Source: Dioscorea cayenensis subsp. rotundata (taxonomy: Eukaryota > Streptophyta > Magnoliopsida > Dioscoreales > Dioscoreaceae). From it: a DNA stretch of 64,000 nucleotides. This document shows, in pieces, positions 1 through 12,311 of the stretch. The notes beneath the pieces were generated by a model. The model had not been told where the DNA came from. It did no database searches and saw nothing but the letters and a program-made list of their open reading frames with translations. Every line of letters begins with the position of its first letter. Positions within the stretch are counted from its first letter, which is position 1. Where the stretch lies: the NCBI RefSeq assembly GCF_009730915.1, contig NC_052476.1:21309257-21373256 (forward strand), in the 5' to 3' direction. The position numbers and the translations under genes were made by a program.

Positions 1-189
1 AAGAGAAATCCCCTACTTAAAAACCAGCTTACTTTTAAATCCTTCTAAAGTGATAAAATATTCATTAGATCCTCTTTAACAGAGATGTTTTGCCTAGTTG
101 AATTTTAAACAAACACTTTTGTTTATCTGAATGTAATTTCCATCTTGTCCTTTTGAGCATAAATTACCTTTTAATCCTTCGTAAAATTT

Positions 190-2590
190 TGGTTTTCATT
201 TATGAAATTATATATAACTCCCTTATAAAATTTAAAATCTTAAATTGGAGAATTTATTTATTTATTTAATTTTTTTTTTTTTTGCTATAGCTTTTGAAAA
301 ATCCACAAATCTCAAATATAAAATTAATTATGTATGACCTTTTATAAAATTTTGTTTTTCATCTCAATCCTCAGTTACTTCAATAATTAATTGGATATTT
401 TCTCTTATTGAAGCATTTAAAAAAACAGTAAGCCTCAAATATCAAATTATTCGTAACCTTTTTGGAAAATTTTTATTTTCATTTCAACTTTTGGCTACTC
501 CAATCATAAATTGGATATTGTCCCTTGCTATAGTTTTGAAAAATTTTTAAATCTCAAATATGAAATTATATATAACTTTTTTATAAAATTTTGATTTTTA
601 TAAAACCCTCCATTATTCCAATGGTAAAGTGGAGATTTTTCGTTGTTGTAGCCTTCAAAAATTGGAGATCTTCCCTTTACTATTATTAGCTCTTGAAAAA
701 TCCATAAATATCAAATATCAAATTATGTATAACCCCTTTCTAAAAGTTTTATTTTTATTTCAACCTTTGGTTATTCTAATTATTAATTGGATATTTTCCT
801 ATGTTGCAATATTTGAAAAATCAATAAATCTCAAATATAAAATTACATATTACCCCTATAAAACTTTGACTCTCATTTCAACCCTCAATTAATAGAATTC
901 TAAATTGTAGATTTCCCATACTATAGATTTTTAAAAATCCACAAATATGCTCTAATTGTAAATTGGAGATCTTCTCTTCTTATGGCCTTTGAAGAATTCA
1001 TTAATTTCAAATTGAAATTGCATATAACCCTCATAAAATTTTGATTTTCATTCCAATCATAAATTAGATATATTCCCTTGCTATAGTTTTTGAAAAAAAA
1101 TGCATAAATCTGAAATATGCAATCACATATAATCCCTCATAAAATTTTGAAAAATCCATAAATCTCAAATATTAAAACACCCTTAAGACCTGTAAAAGTT
1201 TTATTTTTAGTTCAATCCTTGGATACTACAATCATAAAATTGAGATCTTTCTTTGCTATAGCCTTCAAAAATCCATAAATTTCAAATGCCAGATTACCTG
1301 TAACACCCTTTTAATTTTTTTTTTTATTTCATCCCTTGGTTGCTGCAATCATAAATTGGGGATTTTCCATGCTATATCCTTTGAAAATTCCATAAATCTC
1401 AAATGTGAAATTGCATATAAACCCCATGAAATTTTGATTTTTATTTCGTCAATTGGTCACTCTAATCATAAATAGGAGATATTCGTTGGGTTTAGCCTTT
1501 GAAAAAAACCAAAAATATTAAAACACCTGTAACCCTCTTATGAAATTTTTATTTTTACGTCTACCATTGACTACTGCAATCATAAATTGGTGATTCTCGC
1601 TTGCTATTGCCTTTGATAAAATGCATAAATCTCAAATATGAAATCACATATAATCCCTTGTAAAATTTTGATATTTATTTCACCTTTTCGTTACTCCAAT
1701 TGTAAATTGGAAATTTCCCTTACTATAGCCTTTCACAAATCCATAATTCTGAAATATTAAATTATCTGCATCGCCATCGTAATTTTTTTTTTATTCCACC
1801 GCTTCGTTGCTATAATTATAAATTGGAGATTTTCTCTTACTATAGCTTTTGAAAATTTCCTAAATTTAAAATTTGAAATTACATACAATCCCTCATAAAA
1901 TTTTGATTCTCATTCCGATCATAAATTTGATATTTTTCCTTGCTATAGCCTTTGAAAAAAATGCACAAATCCCAAATATAAAATCACATATAATCCCTTG
2001 TAAAGTTTTGATTTTTATCTCACCCCTTGGTTACTCCAATCATAAATTGGATATTTCCCTTGCTATAGCATTTGAAAAATCCATAAATCTCGAATAATAA
2101 AATACCCGTGACCTATGTAAATTTTTTACTTCTAGTTCAATCCTTGGTTGCTACGATCATAAATTTGAGAATTTCCTTTGCTATGGCCTTCAAAAATCCA
2201 TAAATCTCAAATGTTAACTTACCTGTAACACCCTTTTAAATTTTGTTCTTAGTTTTTATTTCAACCCTTGATTACTGCAATCATAAATTTGGGATTTTCC
2301 TTGCTATAGCCTTTGAAAAATCCAGAAATCTGAAGTATGAAATTCCATATAAACCCCATGAAATTTTGATTTTTATTTCACCAATTGGTCACTCTAATCA
2401 TAAATAGGAGATTTTCGTTGGATATAGCCTTTGAAAAATCCAAAAAACTAAAATAATAAAATGCATGTAACCCCTTGTGAAATTTTTACTTTTATGTCAA
2501 CCCTTGGCTTCTCCAATCATAAATTGGATATTTTTCCTTGCTATAGCCTTTGAAAAATGCATAAATCTCAAATATAAAATTACATACTGT
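190..2590. repeat. Degenerate tandem satellite, about 117 bp monomer with higher-order period near 930 bp
   Basis: About 19 to 20 degenerate copies of one monomer follow each other head to tail. Each contains a version of 'caatcataaattgga', then 'cttgctatagcctttgaaaaa', then 'ataaatctcaaatat', then 'ataaaattttgattttta'. Anchor blocks recur about every 115-125 bases (for example near 1342, 1460, 1575, 1695, 1810, 1915, 2035, 2155, 2278, 2395 and 2515). Some monomers match better eight units away than next door: 'accccatgaaattttgattt' occurs at 1421 and again at 2353. Short open frames in the array are not credible genes. The array may extend left of the window. Confidence 0.85.
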
Positions 2591-3159
2591 AGATATGAGA
2601 CATGGCGTTTTAAGAACAAATGCCAATTCTGCCTCTCTTTTACGAGAGAGTGCCGAATTTCAAGCTGCAGCAATACACAATGTAATTTGTACCAAATTCT
2701 AGCAGAAGAACCAAGAACATTAAAGATGACAGTTCTTGAAAAGATTATATGCAAGTAAAAGAACAGGTCCTGCAAATACTACTATTCACTACATCCTAGT
2801 TTAAGAAGCAGACATCAAAAGGAATGCATTCTTGTCTTTCACATAACATATTCATGCTTCCCCTTGCCCACTGGCCAGCGCAAATAAATTCCATCATTCA
2901 ATAATTATCCAAATAAATTTTGCAAAGACACATGAAAAAATAAATAAAGAAAGAAAATAAAGATATATACTTAAAAAGGAGACAACCAAGAACACTAAAT
3001 ACAAACTTGCAGTTCACAAGAAATTATCAAAAGCAAGGAATTATAAATTGAGAAGCTCAAAGCCTAGAAATTATTTATGCACATCTATTTACAACAATAA
3101 CTACTAGGAAATGGAAAAAAAAATGTTAATGACCTATTGTGATACACTTCCAATATATA
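2591..3159. other. Intergenic, 3' flank of the F-box gene
   Basis: This AT-rich stretch lies between the satellite and the stop codon of the F-box gene. It presumably includes that gene's 3' UTR. I see no coding exon, RNA gene or clear mobile element. Confidence 0.5.
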
Positions 3160-4376
3160 TCATTCGAGAAAATCACCTTGATTGCATGGGAAAAGTGTGC
3201 TCTGGAAAGCATGTGCCGAGAACCACAATGGATAGGTAGAAGAATCTTGCTCAGCATAGACCTCCCTCCATACCTTATCCTTCCGACCATATGTCAAAAC
3301 CTTTCTTTGAGCTGCTAAAAAAACCACATCACTAGTCTGGCACATTGGAAACGCATTCGTCGCAAGTCCCCTAATACACCTAAGATGCACTCTGTCCACC
3401 AAAATCCACTGCTCCCTCACATGATCCTTCAGAACCCATATATTCATCCAACACCCCGACATTTGAATCACAGACACTTCGCCCTCCAACTCCAACAGAT
3501 AAACCCTACACACCAATCCACCAGCTACAATTTCTTCTGGCAAAGATATCTTCATCCAGACTTCATCTTTCAAATCAAGCGCAAGAACATGAGAACAACT
3601 ATACGTCAGCCAGTGCAAGAGACCATTGGCAAATACTGATTGGTTTCGATTCATATGTGTGAACTCATCATATTGACAGGTAACAAACCTTCTCCAAACA
3701 TTGGTATCAGAATCCAAAACTAGGCAAACCAACTGGTCATGTGGCCGGCGACCAAAAGGACGGTAAAACCCCGCAAGAGCTACTTGATATTTCCAACTCT
3801 TTGGATCAAAAGCCAATCCAATGAGGGTGGCTTCGTACTCAGGCTGACATCTAGTGATGGCCCTCCCTCTAGCCCTTGGAAGTAATCTAAATTCTCTAGT
3901 CATTGGATTGCAAACATAGTAAACTCCACGATTCCGAGTACTAGCACAGCACAGCAAACCATTGCAAGAAGCTCTGATTTTAACCCTATCATTCAAGAAA
4001 TCCAAAGACACACCCAAACCACCAGAGAACCTATCAACACATATGTAACTGGATCGAGTTCGCAACGTACATATGATTTCTAACAACAAAGTTGGATTCT
4101 TGGACGATGTTTGGGAATAGAGATCGATGAAATACTTCTCAGAGGGCAATCTACACCAAAATTTACAGACAAGTTTGCATCTGAAGAGGGTTTTGATCGG
4201 CAATTTTGATAAAATCTGGATGATTAGATCGTTGGGAAGGAAACCATTCGAGAAATTCAAAGAACTCATGTTTTCTAGGGCAAACAAGAATCAAAAGAAA
4301 AATGGGTATTTTGGAGATTCAGGGATCAAGAACGAAACGAAAAAAAGGATGCGAGGATCTCACCAGACGCCTCCAT
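3160..4376 (-). CDS. F-box protein with F-box-associated (kelch-like) C-terminal region
   Basis: The protein should be the substrate-receptor subunit of an SCF ubiquitin ligase. The N-terminal F-box (roughly residues 17-60) reads LPNDLIIQILSKLPIKTLFRC and then KLVCKFWCRL, as expected for Skp1 binding. The rest resembles the F-box-associated region of plant FBA/kelch proteins: 'CNGLLCC', 'CNPMTREFRLLPR', 'FDPKSWKYQVAL'. The main exon is 3160-4274. An acceptor (ccctag) at 4275-4276 lies just before the ATG at 4269. A 13-base upstream exon (4364-4376, ATGGAGGCGTCTG, donor GTGAGA) joins in frame to give MEASENMSSLN and 375 residues. Its ATG has an ACCATGG context, so I prefer it; starting at 4269 would give 369 residues. 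The substrate cannot be told. Confidence 0.8.
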
Positions 4377-5180
4377 GGTTGATAGAGGACGAAGGAATGG
4401 GTTTGATGGCGAGGATTCGTTGCGAGCTCTGAAGGAGGTCCGCCATGAATGGCGCTGGAGATCAGCACGCGAAACAAACAAAACAAGAGGGCTCTCTCGA
4501 TATAGGAATGCGCTCTGCCGCAGCGATCTCGAAGTCGGTTGTTCAATCCGGGCCGTTCATACGAATCACAATCGTACGGCTCATCAAATTTTAACTATTT
4601 ATTTATTTATTTTATGATTTTGAAAGTTGCCCCTTGGCTCCGGGTGAAATTGGTGGTCTCCACAGCTTTTCATTTATATTTATAAATTATATAAAAATAT
4701 TAAATGACCAAAATGAACAAATTTATTAAAATAATAACATAAAACGCATCTATTAATTTTTAAAACCAAAAAATATTTAAATTTCATATATATATATAAG
4801 CAATTGAATATTGTTAATGAACAACTTTCATCTTGATTTTATTTTAAAAGTTAAAAACTCTTTTTTTATTCAAGAAAAATATGTTATTCTAAGTTTCACC
4901 CATTCACTTACAATTACATATTTACAAATTTTATATCTTAAGGGTGTTCAACTATTAATAGAGTGGGATATAAGTCCCACTGATAATATAAATCAAATTC
5001 TATATTTATATAAAACTTTCCTTTAAAACAACTTCAAACTTAAAAAAGTTATTTACCCAGAGTGCTATTCTCCAACCAAAACACACTAGCAACATACTTA
5101 CTAATAGGTACATATTTTCTTATTTACATTTCACAAACCTCTTAAGTATGGCTTTGGTTTGGTGTGTGTAGGTGTGTAGG
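4377..5180. other. Intergenic between F-box gene and SFR2
   Basis: The first about 200 bases are less AT-rich and probably hold the F-box promoter and leader. The remainder is AT-rich and contains the 3' flank of SFR2. No other feature is evident. Confidence 0.5.
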
Positions 5181-8100
5181 CTAAAGGGTAAGAGGTTGAA
5201 GAACAGTAACATCTTCATCTTCAATTTGATGGGGCTTGTTACCCTTACTCTTCTTGAAAGACAAGGGAGATGTGATTGCTCTTGCAAGGCAACTTAAGGG
5301 GTCCTGTAAACCTTCCATCTCATAATGCCCAAACCTCCAATCTCTCTGGACATAAGGTCTCTGAATTGGAACATCTAAACCACCTGTGAAACAAGTACAA
5401 TTTCTCTTCATTAGAACAAGTTGAATATTCGGCTTTTTTAGTCAAATTTGAAAAGAACAAGCTCTATTTGTGAGAGACTATGTATGCATTTACCTGCATA
5501 CATGAGTCCATGTCTGTCAACCGCTCGGCAGAATGGCCGTGTTTTCTTCTCTTTAATAGCAATTTGGAGTTCTCTCCAAGCACGCAACCTATCTTGTTTT
5601 TCGATTTTGCCTGTTTTCGCTACCTGAAAATTTTAGATGTTGCCGATCAATCATACAAAGAAAAACTAAAGCTGCTGCTGTTAAAATGTTATTTTCATTT
5701 AGTATCAGACAGCCGACATTCTTGAACAAGATCATGATACCAAAACATAGTCAATAAGAGCAACGTGATGCATGCAGCTCAACAACAGAAAGTATGATGG
5801 TCAAGGATTCAGAGGAATAATGAAATTGCTTCTCAATCATTATATACCTAAGAGGTAAAACGGGTATCTTATGCAATTACATGTTACCGCTTCCTTAGAT
5901 TTTACCTTAGAGAACAAGGAGTATGAAGGACGAGGAATCCGTGCTAGATTATTAGCACGATCAACAGCAACAAGTCCGAACTTCGGGCCATACCCATCAG
6001 CCCATTCCCAATTATCTGATGTTGTCCAGAACAAATAACCAAGCACAGGAATGCCCTACAAAATGAGATAACCAAAATATGTTGGCAGTGTTAAGAGGGA
6101 ATACCCTAAAGTTGAAAGCAAAGGATCAAGTCAAGAGTATAAAAGCAAAAACCATTAACATTGCTGCATACACAGCTAACAGATGCTCCAACATATATGG
6201 GCGTCGGATCAAGTCAGTCTCATCAGAAACTCCATTTTCAGTTATAATGAAAGGCAAATTCAAATGCTTGTATCTTCCATGGAACTGAAGTAGCATCCGA
6301 AACAAACCATCAGGATAAACCCCACGTCCTGATTCACTATACTCATCCGTATCCACAAGTTTCAAGCCAATTCCAGATATCACTTCCTAGAAAGGGCGAC
6401 CATGATAGTTCACAATCATATAATGAGGATGTTGATTAGCTTTGGCAAGTAATTCTGGAAATGAATGATCCACGAAACTACCTGTCCATAATAGTTTATG
6501 CCGATGAAGTCTAGCTTATCACAAATGCTATCCACAAAAGGATAAAGCGTCAGTGAATTAGCCAGTGTAACAGCAGCAACATCAAACAAACCATACGGCC
6601 GTGTGAAAGAGACATTATGCGCAACTCCAACTATTGTTTTCCCAATGTTTTTGCTGCGGGTTAAAAAAGGAAACTCTATAAGCACCAAAAGGAAAGGACA
6701 TTAAAAAAATGTCACAATGTAATTCATGCAATAGTGAGTTAGATTAATCACTTCCAAGCTAAAAATCCTACAACGTCACACAAGTTATAAAAACTGAAAC
6801 CATTTTTGCTGGACGTTTAGCAACCTTTCTTTGTGGATGTAGTCATAGGCTTTTGAATGAGCAACAGCCATCCAGTGCAAAGCTTGCATATAAACACCAG
6901 TTGGTAAGGCAGATGTTGCAGCCTCAATCATATCAGGATTTCCACCTGGCCACGCACCCGCACAATAGGTTAGCAAGCAAAATACATGAGGCTCATTAAA
7001 TGGCACCCAGTAGTCGATCAAATCTGATACACGGTCAACTATAAGCCTGCATACAAGAATCCAAAAATTTCCTTCAATGTCCCACAAAAATGCCTTTGGT
7101 AAACTATCAGGTTGAAGTCTTAAAATTTCTCATAATACAAATTTACTTCAATCAAATATAACACAAGTAGCATACTAAAATCAATTGAATATCTGAAAGC
7201 AATCTTAATTAATGACAATGCCAGAAAAACCACACCTTGTAAAGTCCATGAAATAGTCAACAGTTTTTTCCATCTTCCAGCCTCCATATTCTCCAGCCCA
7301 AGGAGGAAGAGAATGATGAAAAAGAGTGAGCATTACTTTCATTCCATACGAACGAACTTTCTCAATAATCCACCGATAACGCTCAAGTGCTGCAAAGTTA
7401 ACCTAAAGCAGACCAATTATTCAATCGCCAAGGCATAAAGAACCAGATGATTTGCTGATGCAGTGTTAACTCACAAGTAATAAAATAATCTAGATATTAT
7501 TGTTAACAAACAAGTCACCACAAAGTTATGGAATGAAGAACCACTTGTTCACCACAAGCTTTTCACCACTCTAGATACAAAAGTTACAGGTGTTTTCAAA
7601 GGCTTCTTGGCATTCCATTCATACACTAGATGCTCGGTAGAGGGTTACAAATAAAATAACAGAGCATAGAAATGATAAAACTGCAGGTTTACCGTATCCT
7701 GAAGGCCGTTTATAGGCTCTTTGGGCATGATCCTTGTCCAATCTATTCCCATACGAAAGACAGTGATACCAGTATCTCTAGCAAGCTTCAACTCAACGTC
7801 AGGATCAGACCAAAATCTGAGCCTTTCATCCCTGAAATGTAATAGCACTTTTAAGTTAATTGCATACGAAGACCTTGTATATGGTTGACCATTTAAACAT
7901 CACTTTTCAAGCCATGCAATTTGGCTGCAAAGGGGAAAGTTGGAAGTTTAAGGTCTTTAAATTCTTGAAATCAAAAGTATAAGCTATCAAACTACTCCAT
8001 TGGTTTTTGGGGAATGATGGACTAGAATGCTGTCAGAGGAGTTTCCCATCAAAAGTAAAGCCCAATCCTATGGTAAAATTTATTAGCTTTAAGAATATAA

Positions 8101-9352
8101 GAAAAATAAGGTCCCAAAAATGGATGAATGCTAACATTTTCTGGTACCACAAACTTATATATCATGGATAACCTACAAAGGAAAAGGTGAAACTCACGGA
8201 TGAGGGACATTGTGCCAAGCTGCAACAGTATGACGGCATTCTTTGCTCTTAGGGTGTTCTTCTTCATCCAAGTACTTTTCAAAGCCTCTGATCATGGCCT
8301 CCATGGCAATCTTGATAGGCTTTCTTGTCTGCTCCACGTTATCCTTTTTATGTTCATCTTGGCCCAAAGCAGATTGCTGAAAGCTACCATCATCGACGGG
8401 CTGCTGACTCTGAGCATGCTCAGAATCACCACAAGGTTGTTCCTCGGCAAACTGAAGCCAAGCATCATTGAGCTTATCCTCAACATGCGCAGGTGCAGTC
8501 GCCAAACCAAAGAAAAACCGCTCTTCTCCCTCTGCATGTTGATCAAATTATCACAAAAATGAATGAAGGCTCAATTCATATACCATAATTTATGGGATTT
8601 AACATGCACATAAATATCACCACCTTAAATAGCGATTTCAAACTTCAAATTGTCAGCTTTTAGACTTTGAAATTTGTAATATTGATCTAGGCCATGGATA
8701 TCAATTTAAATCATGTTTCTGGCTTCTATAAAGAAATCATAGAGCTTGAATCTATTGATTCAAGATAACAGAGTAGTTCAATTGGGGCTTTGATTTGGGA
8801 TTCAAATGGTCCAAAATGAAATTTCTAAACTCACTTCAAAGGTCTTAAATCCCAATTAGCTCATGAAATTTCTCCTAAATCCCAGCAAAATCAACCAAAT
8901 TAGCCATGCTATTCATCTCCACTCAATCCCATCTAGAAGCGTCCACAATCTAAAACACACACCATTAGAAATGAAAAAGAAAACAACTTCACCTAAAAAG
9001 CTATAAGATCTCAAGAACGAAAACCATTAACACATATTACTCGAAGAAATCAATCAGAAGTGCCACTAATTCCTTGATAAACCCCAATTATTAACATCAA
9101 ACCTACAATCAAGGCACAAGAAATTCCATATTTGGAATTCAAGTGCTAAGGTTAGCGCGTACTCTGATCAGCCGGGAGTGATTGGAAGTCGGCGAGGACC
9201 TCAGAGGACTCATCGATGGGGGATTTGAACTGGCGAAGGTTGGCACGGCGGAAGCGCGAGTACGAGAAGGCATTGGCAGCAACAGCCACCGCTACTATGG
9301 CACCGGCAAGCTTCACCGCCGACGCGAACAGCCATAAAGCCGCCGCCGCCAT
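5181..9352 (-). CDS. SFR2: Galactolipid galactosyltransferase SFR2 (GH1 family), chloroplast outer envelope
   Basis: SFR2 moves galactose between monogalactolipids, making oligogalactolipids and diacylglycerol, and protects the chloroplast envelope in freezing. Ten exons: 9352-9163, 8531-8198, 7831-7693, 7402-7236, 7046-6825, 6653-6482, 6386-6153, 6055-5906, 5623-5494, 5383-5181. They sum to 1941 bases (646 residues). The N-terminus is a hydrophobic anchor (MAAAALWLFASAVKLAG...), then 'SYSRFRR' and 'FKSPIDESSEVLADF', which are diagnostic of SFR2 rather than ordinary beta-glucosidases. Next come FFFGLATAPAHVEDKLNDAW, the long SFR2 insert, the acid/base glutamate in PFNEPH and the nucleophile in ITENG. 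The C-terminal tail (DWRFGHYEMEGLQDPL) also fits SFR2. The ATG at 9350-9352 starts the anchor. Nothing looks broken. Confidence 0.95.
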
Positions 9353-10293
9353 TGAAACCCTTGTGATGGCGGGAAACGACACGAGAAGAAGAAGATAAGG
9401 GAAGCTTCCATTTTTGCCTCTATTTATTTTTATATATATATATATGACGTCATGAATTTGGCGTGACGATTTATTGTAATATTTATTGCCACTTTGGATA
9501 ATTGAACTAATACTTTTATATGCTGATAGAGTTATTATTGCATGCATAAATAGTCCAAGCATCCAATTTGATATTTTAGGCAGATGATTTTTTTATTTTA
9601 TTTTATTTTTTATTTTTTTTTGCAAGCTATTTGAGATCCATTAAGAGAAATTTTGAACTCAACTAAATTAGGACAGAATTAAACTCGAGATTAAATAGCT
9701 CTCATAGCCTGTAAACTGAATTATAGCATTTTAATACTTAATCCTAGTAATTGTACTTGTGTATATATATATATTATCTTGTTTTAAAATTACTTTTAAA
9801 TATAAATATATTAAAAATAATTTTAAACTCAATTTATATATCAAGTCAACCTTAAAAAAAAACTCAATTAATTGAGTTCAGACCGAGTATTAATCAATGA
9901 ATTGTCAGCCAATTTTAAGCTCAAGTACCTTGCTATTCGACTCAAACTCAACCTATTACACTCCTCACTGTGTTAGTTACCTCTCCTTTTTAGTCACAAA
10001 ACTCTGGTGGACCAAACCAAATTGTATTATTTTCTCCCTTTGTTCTTCTCTTGTATTCTCCCCCTTGTTTTTCTTTCTTCATAACCGTCTACCCCTTTTC
10101 ATCAAATAATAATAATAATAAAATAATAATAACTTTATTATTCAGACTAGGGAAATCCAAAGAGCTTGCAGATATTAAGGAAAACATACAAACAAATGAA
10201 ACATAAAATAAAGGCAGGCCTATCTACTTTGTGAAAGGCAACCTTCCAAACTGATAACAATTTAACATTATAAACTCTAAACCAGCAGTAAAA
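9353..10293. other. Intergenic, SFR2 upstream region with microsatellites
   Basis: This includes the presumed SFR2 leader and promoter (9353-9560), a T-rich ATTTT run near 9590-9620, a TA run near 9764 and an AAT microsatellite at about 10107-10132. Otherwise it is unremarkable AT-rich sequence. Confidence 0.5.
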
Positions 10294-10917
10294 TCAACCA
10301 GCAAAAGCTGAAACAATATCTTCAATGGTTTCAGTATCAGTCTTGAAGGATTTGGCCAACAAATCAATGTCGATTCTGCTACCGAAGAGTGTGAGAGGAA
10401 GAGGAATTGTGCCTGCATTGGCACCACCAAATGCGGAAATAGCAACAGCAGGATAGTTTTTATCCAAGTTGATCTGAAAATGCACTAGACCCTTTGGGAA
10501 CACAAACATGTCTCCGGCCTGAAGGAACTGGACAAAGAGTTTGTTGGTAGAGTCCACCATTCCAACCTTGAGCCATCCTTGCACAACGAGCAAGAGCTCG
10601 GCCGAACGAGGGTGAGTATGCGGTGCATTGACACCACCGGGCGCAAACTGCAATACAGCAAGTGATACACTCTGGCCTTCCAATGCCGGAAACTCAATGC
10701 TGCTAGCCTTTGTGACCTTGAATGGCACATCCTTAGGAGCACCTCTCAAAGAGTTCCTTAGATCTCTGTGAAGGAAAAAGCCGGAATCTACAACAGTCCC
10801 ATTAGGAGCCATGAAATCTTTCAGGATGTCTGGATCACCAGAGTGCCCACTGATGAACAAAGTTGAGACGACACCGATGAGTAGCGCCAAGCCATAGCAT
10901 GCATTGAAAGAAGCCAT
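10294..10917 (-). CDS. Germin-like protein (cupin), intact and intronless
   Basis: This secreted cupin of 207 residues has a usual length for germin-like proteins, which are apoplastic manganese-binding glycoproteins, some with superoxide dismutase or oxidase activity. A signal peptide (about residues 1-25, hydrophobic LALLIGVVSTLFI) precedes 'GDPDILKDFMAPNG'. Cupin box 1 shows the metal ligands His, His and Glu in PHTHPRSAELLLV. Box 2 shows the fourth ligand in FPKGLVHFQ. The gene has no intron, like the monocot-type GLP9 group that the sequence recalls. The ATG at 10915-10917 is the first in frame. It faces a broken relative across 457 bases. Substrate and true activity are not deducible. 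Confidence 0.92.
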   Translation of the reverse strand: MASFNACYGLALLIGVVSTLFISGHSGDPDILKDFMAPNGTVVDSGFFLHRDLRNSLRGAPKDVPFKVTKASSIEFPALEGQSVSLAVLQFAPGGVNAPHTHPRSAELLLVVQGWLKVGMVDSTNKLFVQFLQAGDMFVFPKGLVHFQINLDKNYPAVAISAFGGANAGTIPLPLTLFGSRIDIDLLAKSFKTDTETIEDIVSAFAG

Positions 10918-11374
10918 TTGTTATTGAAGATATACTGTAAAATTTGCAGGGGTATTTATAGTGTCTGATCTCTTATAATCAACATCGCCGGCCTTATCAT
11001 TTTCAATACTATGTCTGCAGTCCTTCCACCAAGAATGGACACCCCTGAAAGAAGATATCAAACAGAGATCCAAGTGGAACATTATTGATCTATAAGCCAT
11101 ATATATAAGAACGAACCAAGTTGAAGGAGTCCTATAGCCAGTTTCCAATGATTAATCTTAATCTGTTACCAAATTGTTTCCGCCAGTGTCTTATTGCAGC
11201 TGTATTTGTATAACACAAACATCTTTGTATGCTGACAAATGGCATATTCATATTCAAGCTCTTCAATTTTGTGTGTTGATCTTCAGATATCCCTGCCGGT
11301 CATGTGTGCTTATGAATACACTATAAAATCTCTCAACCGAAGCATAAACAAAGTACCTAAGAAAGATAATTAAT
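10918..11374. promoter_or_regulatory. Shared interval between divergent germin-like genes
   Basis: These 457 bases separate the starts of two head-to-head germin-like genes, so both promoters must lie here or overlap. I found no operator-like symmetry that I would defend. The assignment as a shared promoter region rests on gene orientation only. Confidence 0.4.
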
Positions 11375-12000
11375 ATGGGCTCCATGAACACTGCATTTAT
11401 CGTGCTCAAATCTGTTAACAACTCTTTTGATGATCAATGGCGGTTCTGCAGCAGACCCTGATCTTGTTAAAGATTTCATACCTCCAAGCGGAAATTTTGA
11501 TGCAAGTTTCTTCACCTTCACTGCATTCAGGAAAGTCTTGTTTGGAGCCCCCATAGCTGAAGGTTCTACATTCAAGGTGACCAAGGCCAGTGAACTAGAG
11601 TTCGCTGCACTCAAAGGACAGAGCGTGTCATATGCCGCTCTGCAGTATGCTCCCAGAGGAATCAATCCAGCTCACATGCACCCTCGCTCCGCCGAGCTCT
11701 TGCTTGTCTTGGAAGGTAAGCTCAAAGGTTGGCTTCGTGGACTCTAGCAACAAGCTCTTTACCAAAATTCTCAAGGCCGGAGACATATTCCTGTTCCCCA
11801 AGGGACTTGTGCACTTCCAGTTCAACAAAGACTTGAAGAACCCTGCTGTTGCAGTATCTGCATTTGGGAGCTCTAACGCCGGCACAGTTTCCCTCCCCAG
11901 CACGTTGTTCGGCAGTGGCATTGACAGAGACCTGCTCACCAAGTCCTTCAAGACTGATGAGGAAACCATTCAGGAGCTTATCACTGCCAACATGGGCTAA
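11375..12000 (+). pseudogene. Germin-like protein relative, frame-broken twice
   Basis: The coding sequence parallels the neighbour at 10294-10917 over its whole length: ADPDLVKDF, FKVTKASELEFAALKGQSVS, cupin ligands in AHMHPRSAELLLV and FPKGLVHFQF, ending at TAA 11998-12000. Two interruptions are visible. The signal peptide starts in one frame (ATG 11375 or 11384, MNTAFIVL) and its hydrophobic continuation LLTTLLMINGGSAADPD is in the next. Near 11724-11726 a CTCAAAGG run has one A more than the intact relative (CTCAAGG), so the first frame ends soon after while the next continues to the end. Both are +1 changes. It is either a recent pseudogene or an intact gene with two base-call errors. 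The cupin residues themselves are preserved. Confidence 0.75.
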
Positions 12001-12311
12001 ATGGTAGCATGTCCATTTACACCTTCTATGTGTCTTCTGCAAAGGCATTGATTTCATTTACAATTTACATTCCTATCTAATTTAATATTTATGAAATAAG
12101 ATGAGAGCTTTTCAAGCTTCAAAAACAGGGCAAATCCATCAACTCCATGGATAACTTTAAATTTCAAATCTTTTGATAGATAACAATAGGAAAGTACAAC
12201 ATGAAATGCTGATTAATTGATAGATAAATTCCTGTCTCCAATCTTAATTAGAGATCAGTGTACATACAGTATAAATCAGAAAAACCAATCAGGTTCCGAT
12301 TTTATGGATCA
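12001..12311. other. Convergent 3' ends of the germin-like relative and HPA
   Basis: This AT-rich spacer is expected to hold the two opposing 3' UTRs. No other feature is seen. Confidence 0.5.

Noticed and set aside
190-2590. CRISPR-like array
   Set aside because: The repeats are long, degenerate and without unique spacers; this is plant satellite DNA.
629-2758. Open frames inside the satellite
   Set aside because: They are short, repetitive translations of the tandem monomer and contain no domain.
11719-11731. A 12-base GTAAG...AAAG 'mini-intron' that might explain the germin-like frame break
   Set aside because: It is far below any plant intron length, and removing 12 bases would not change the frame.
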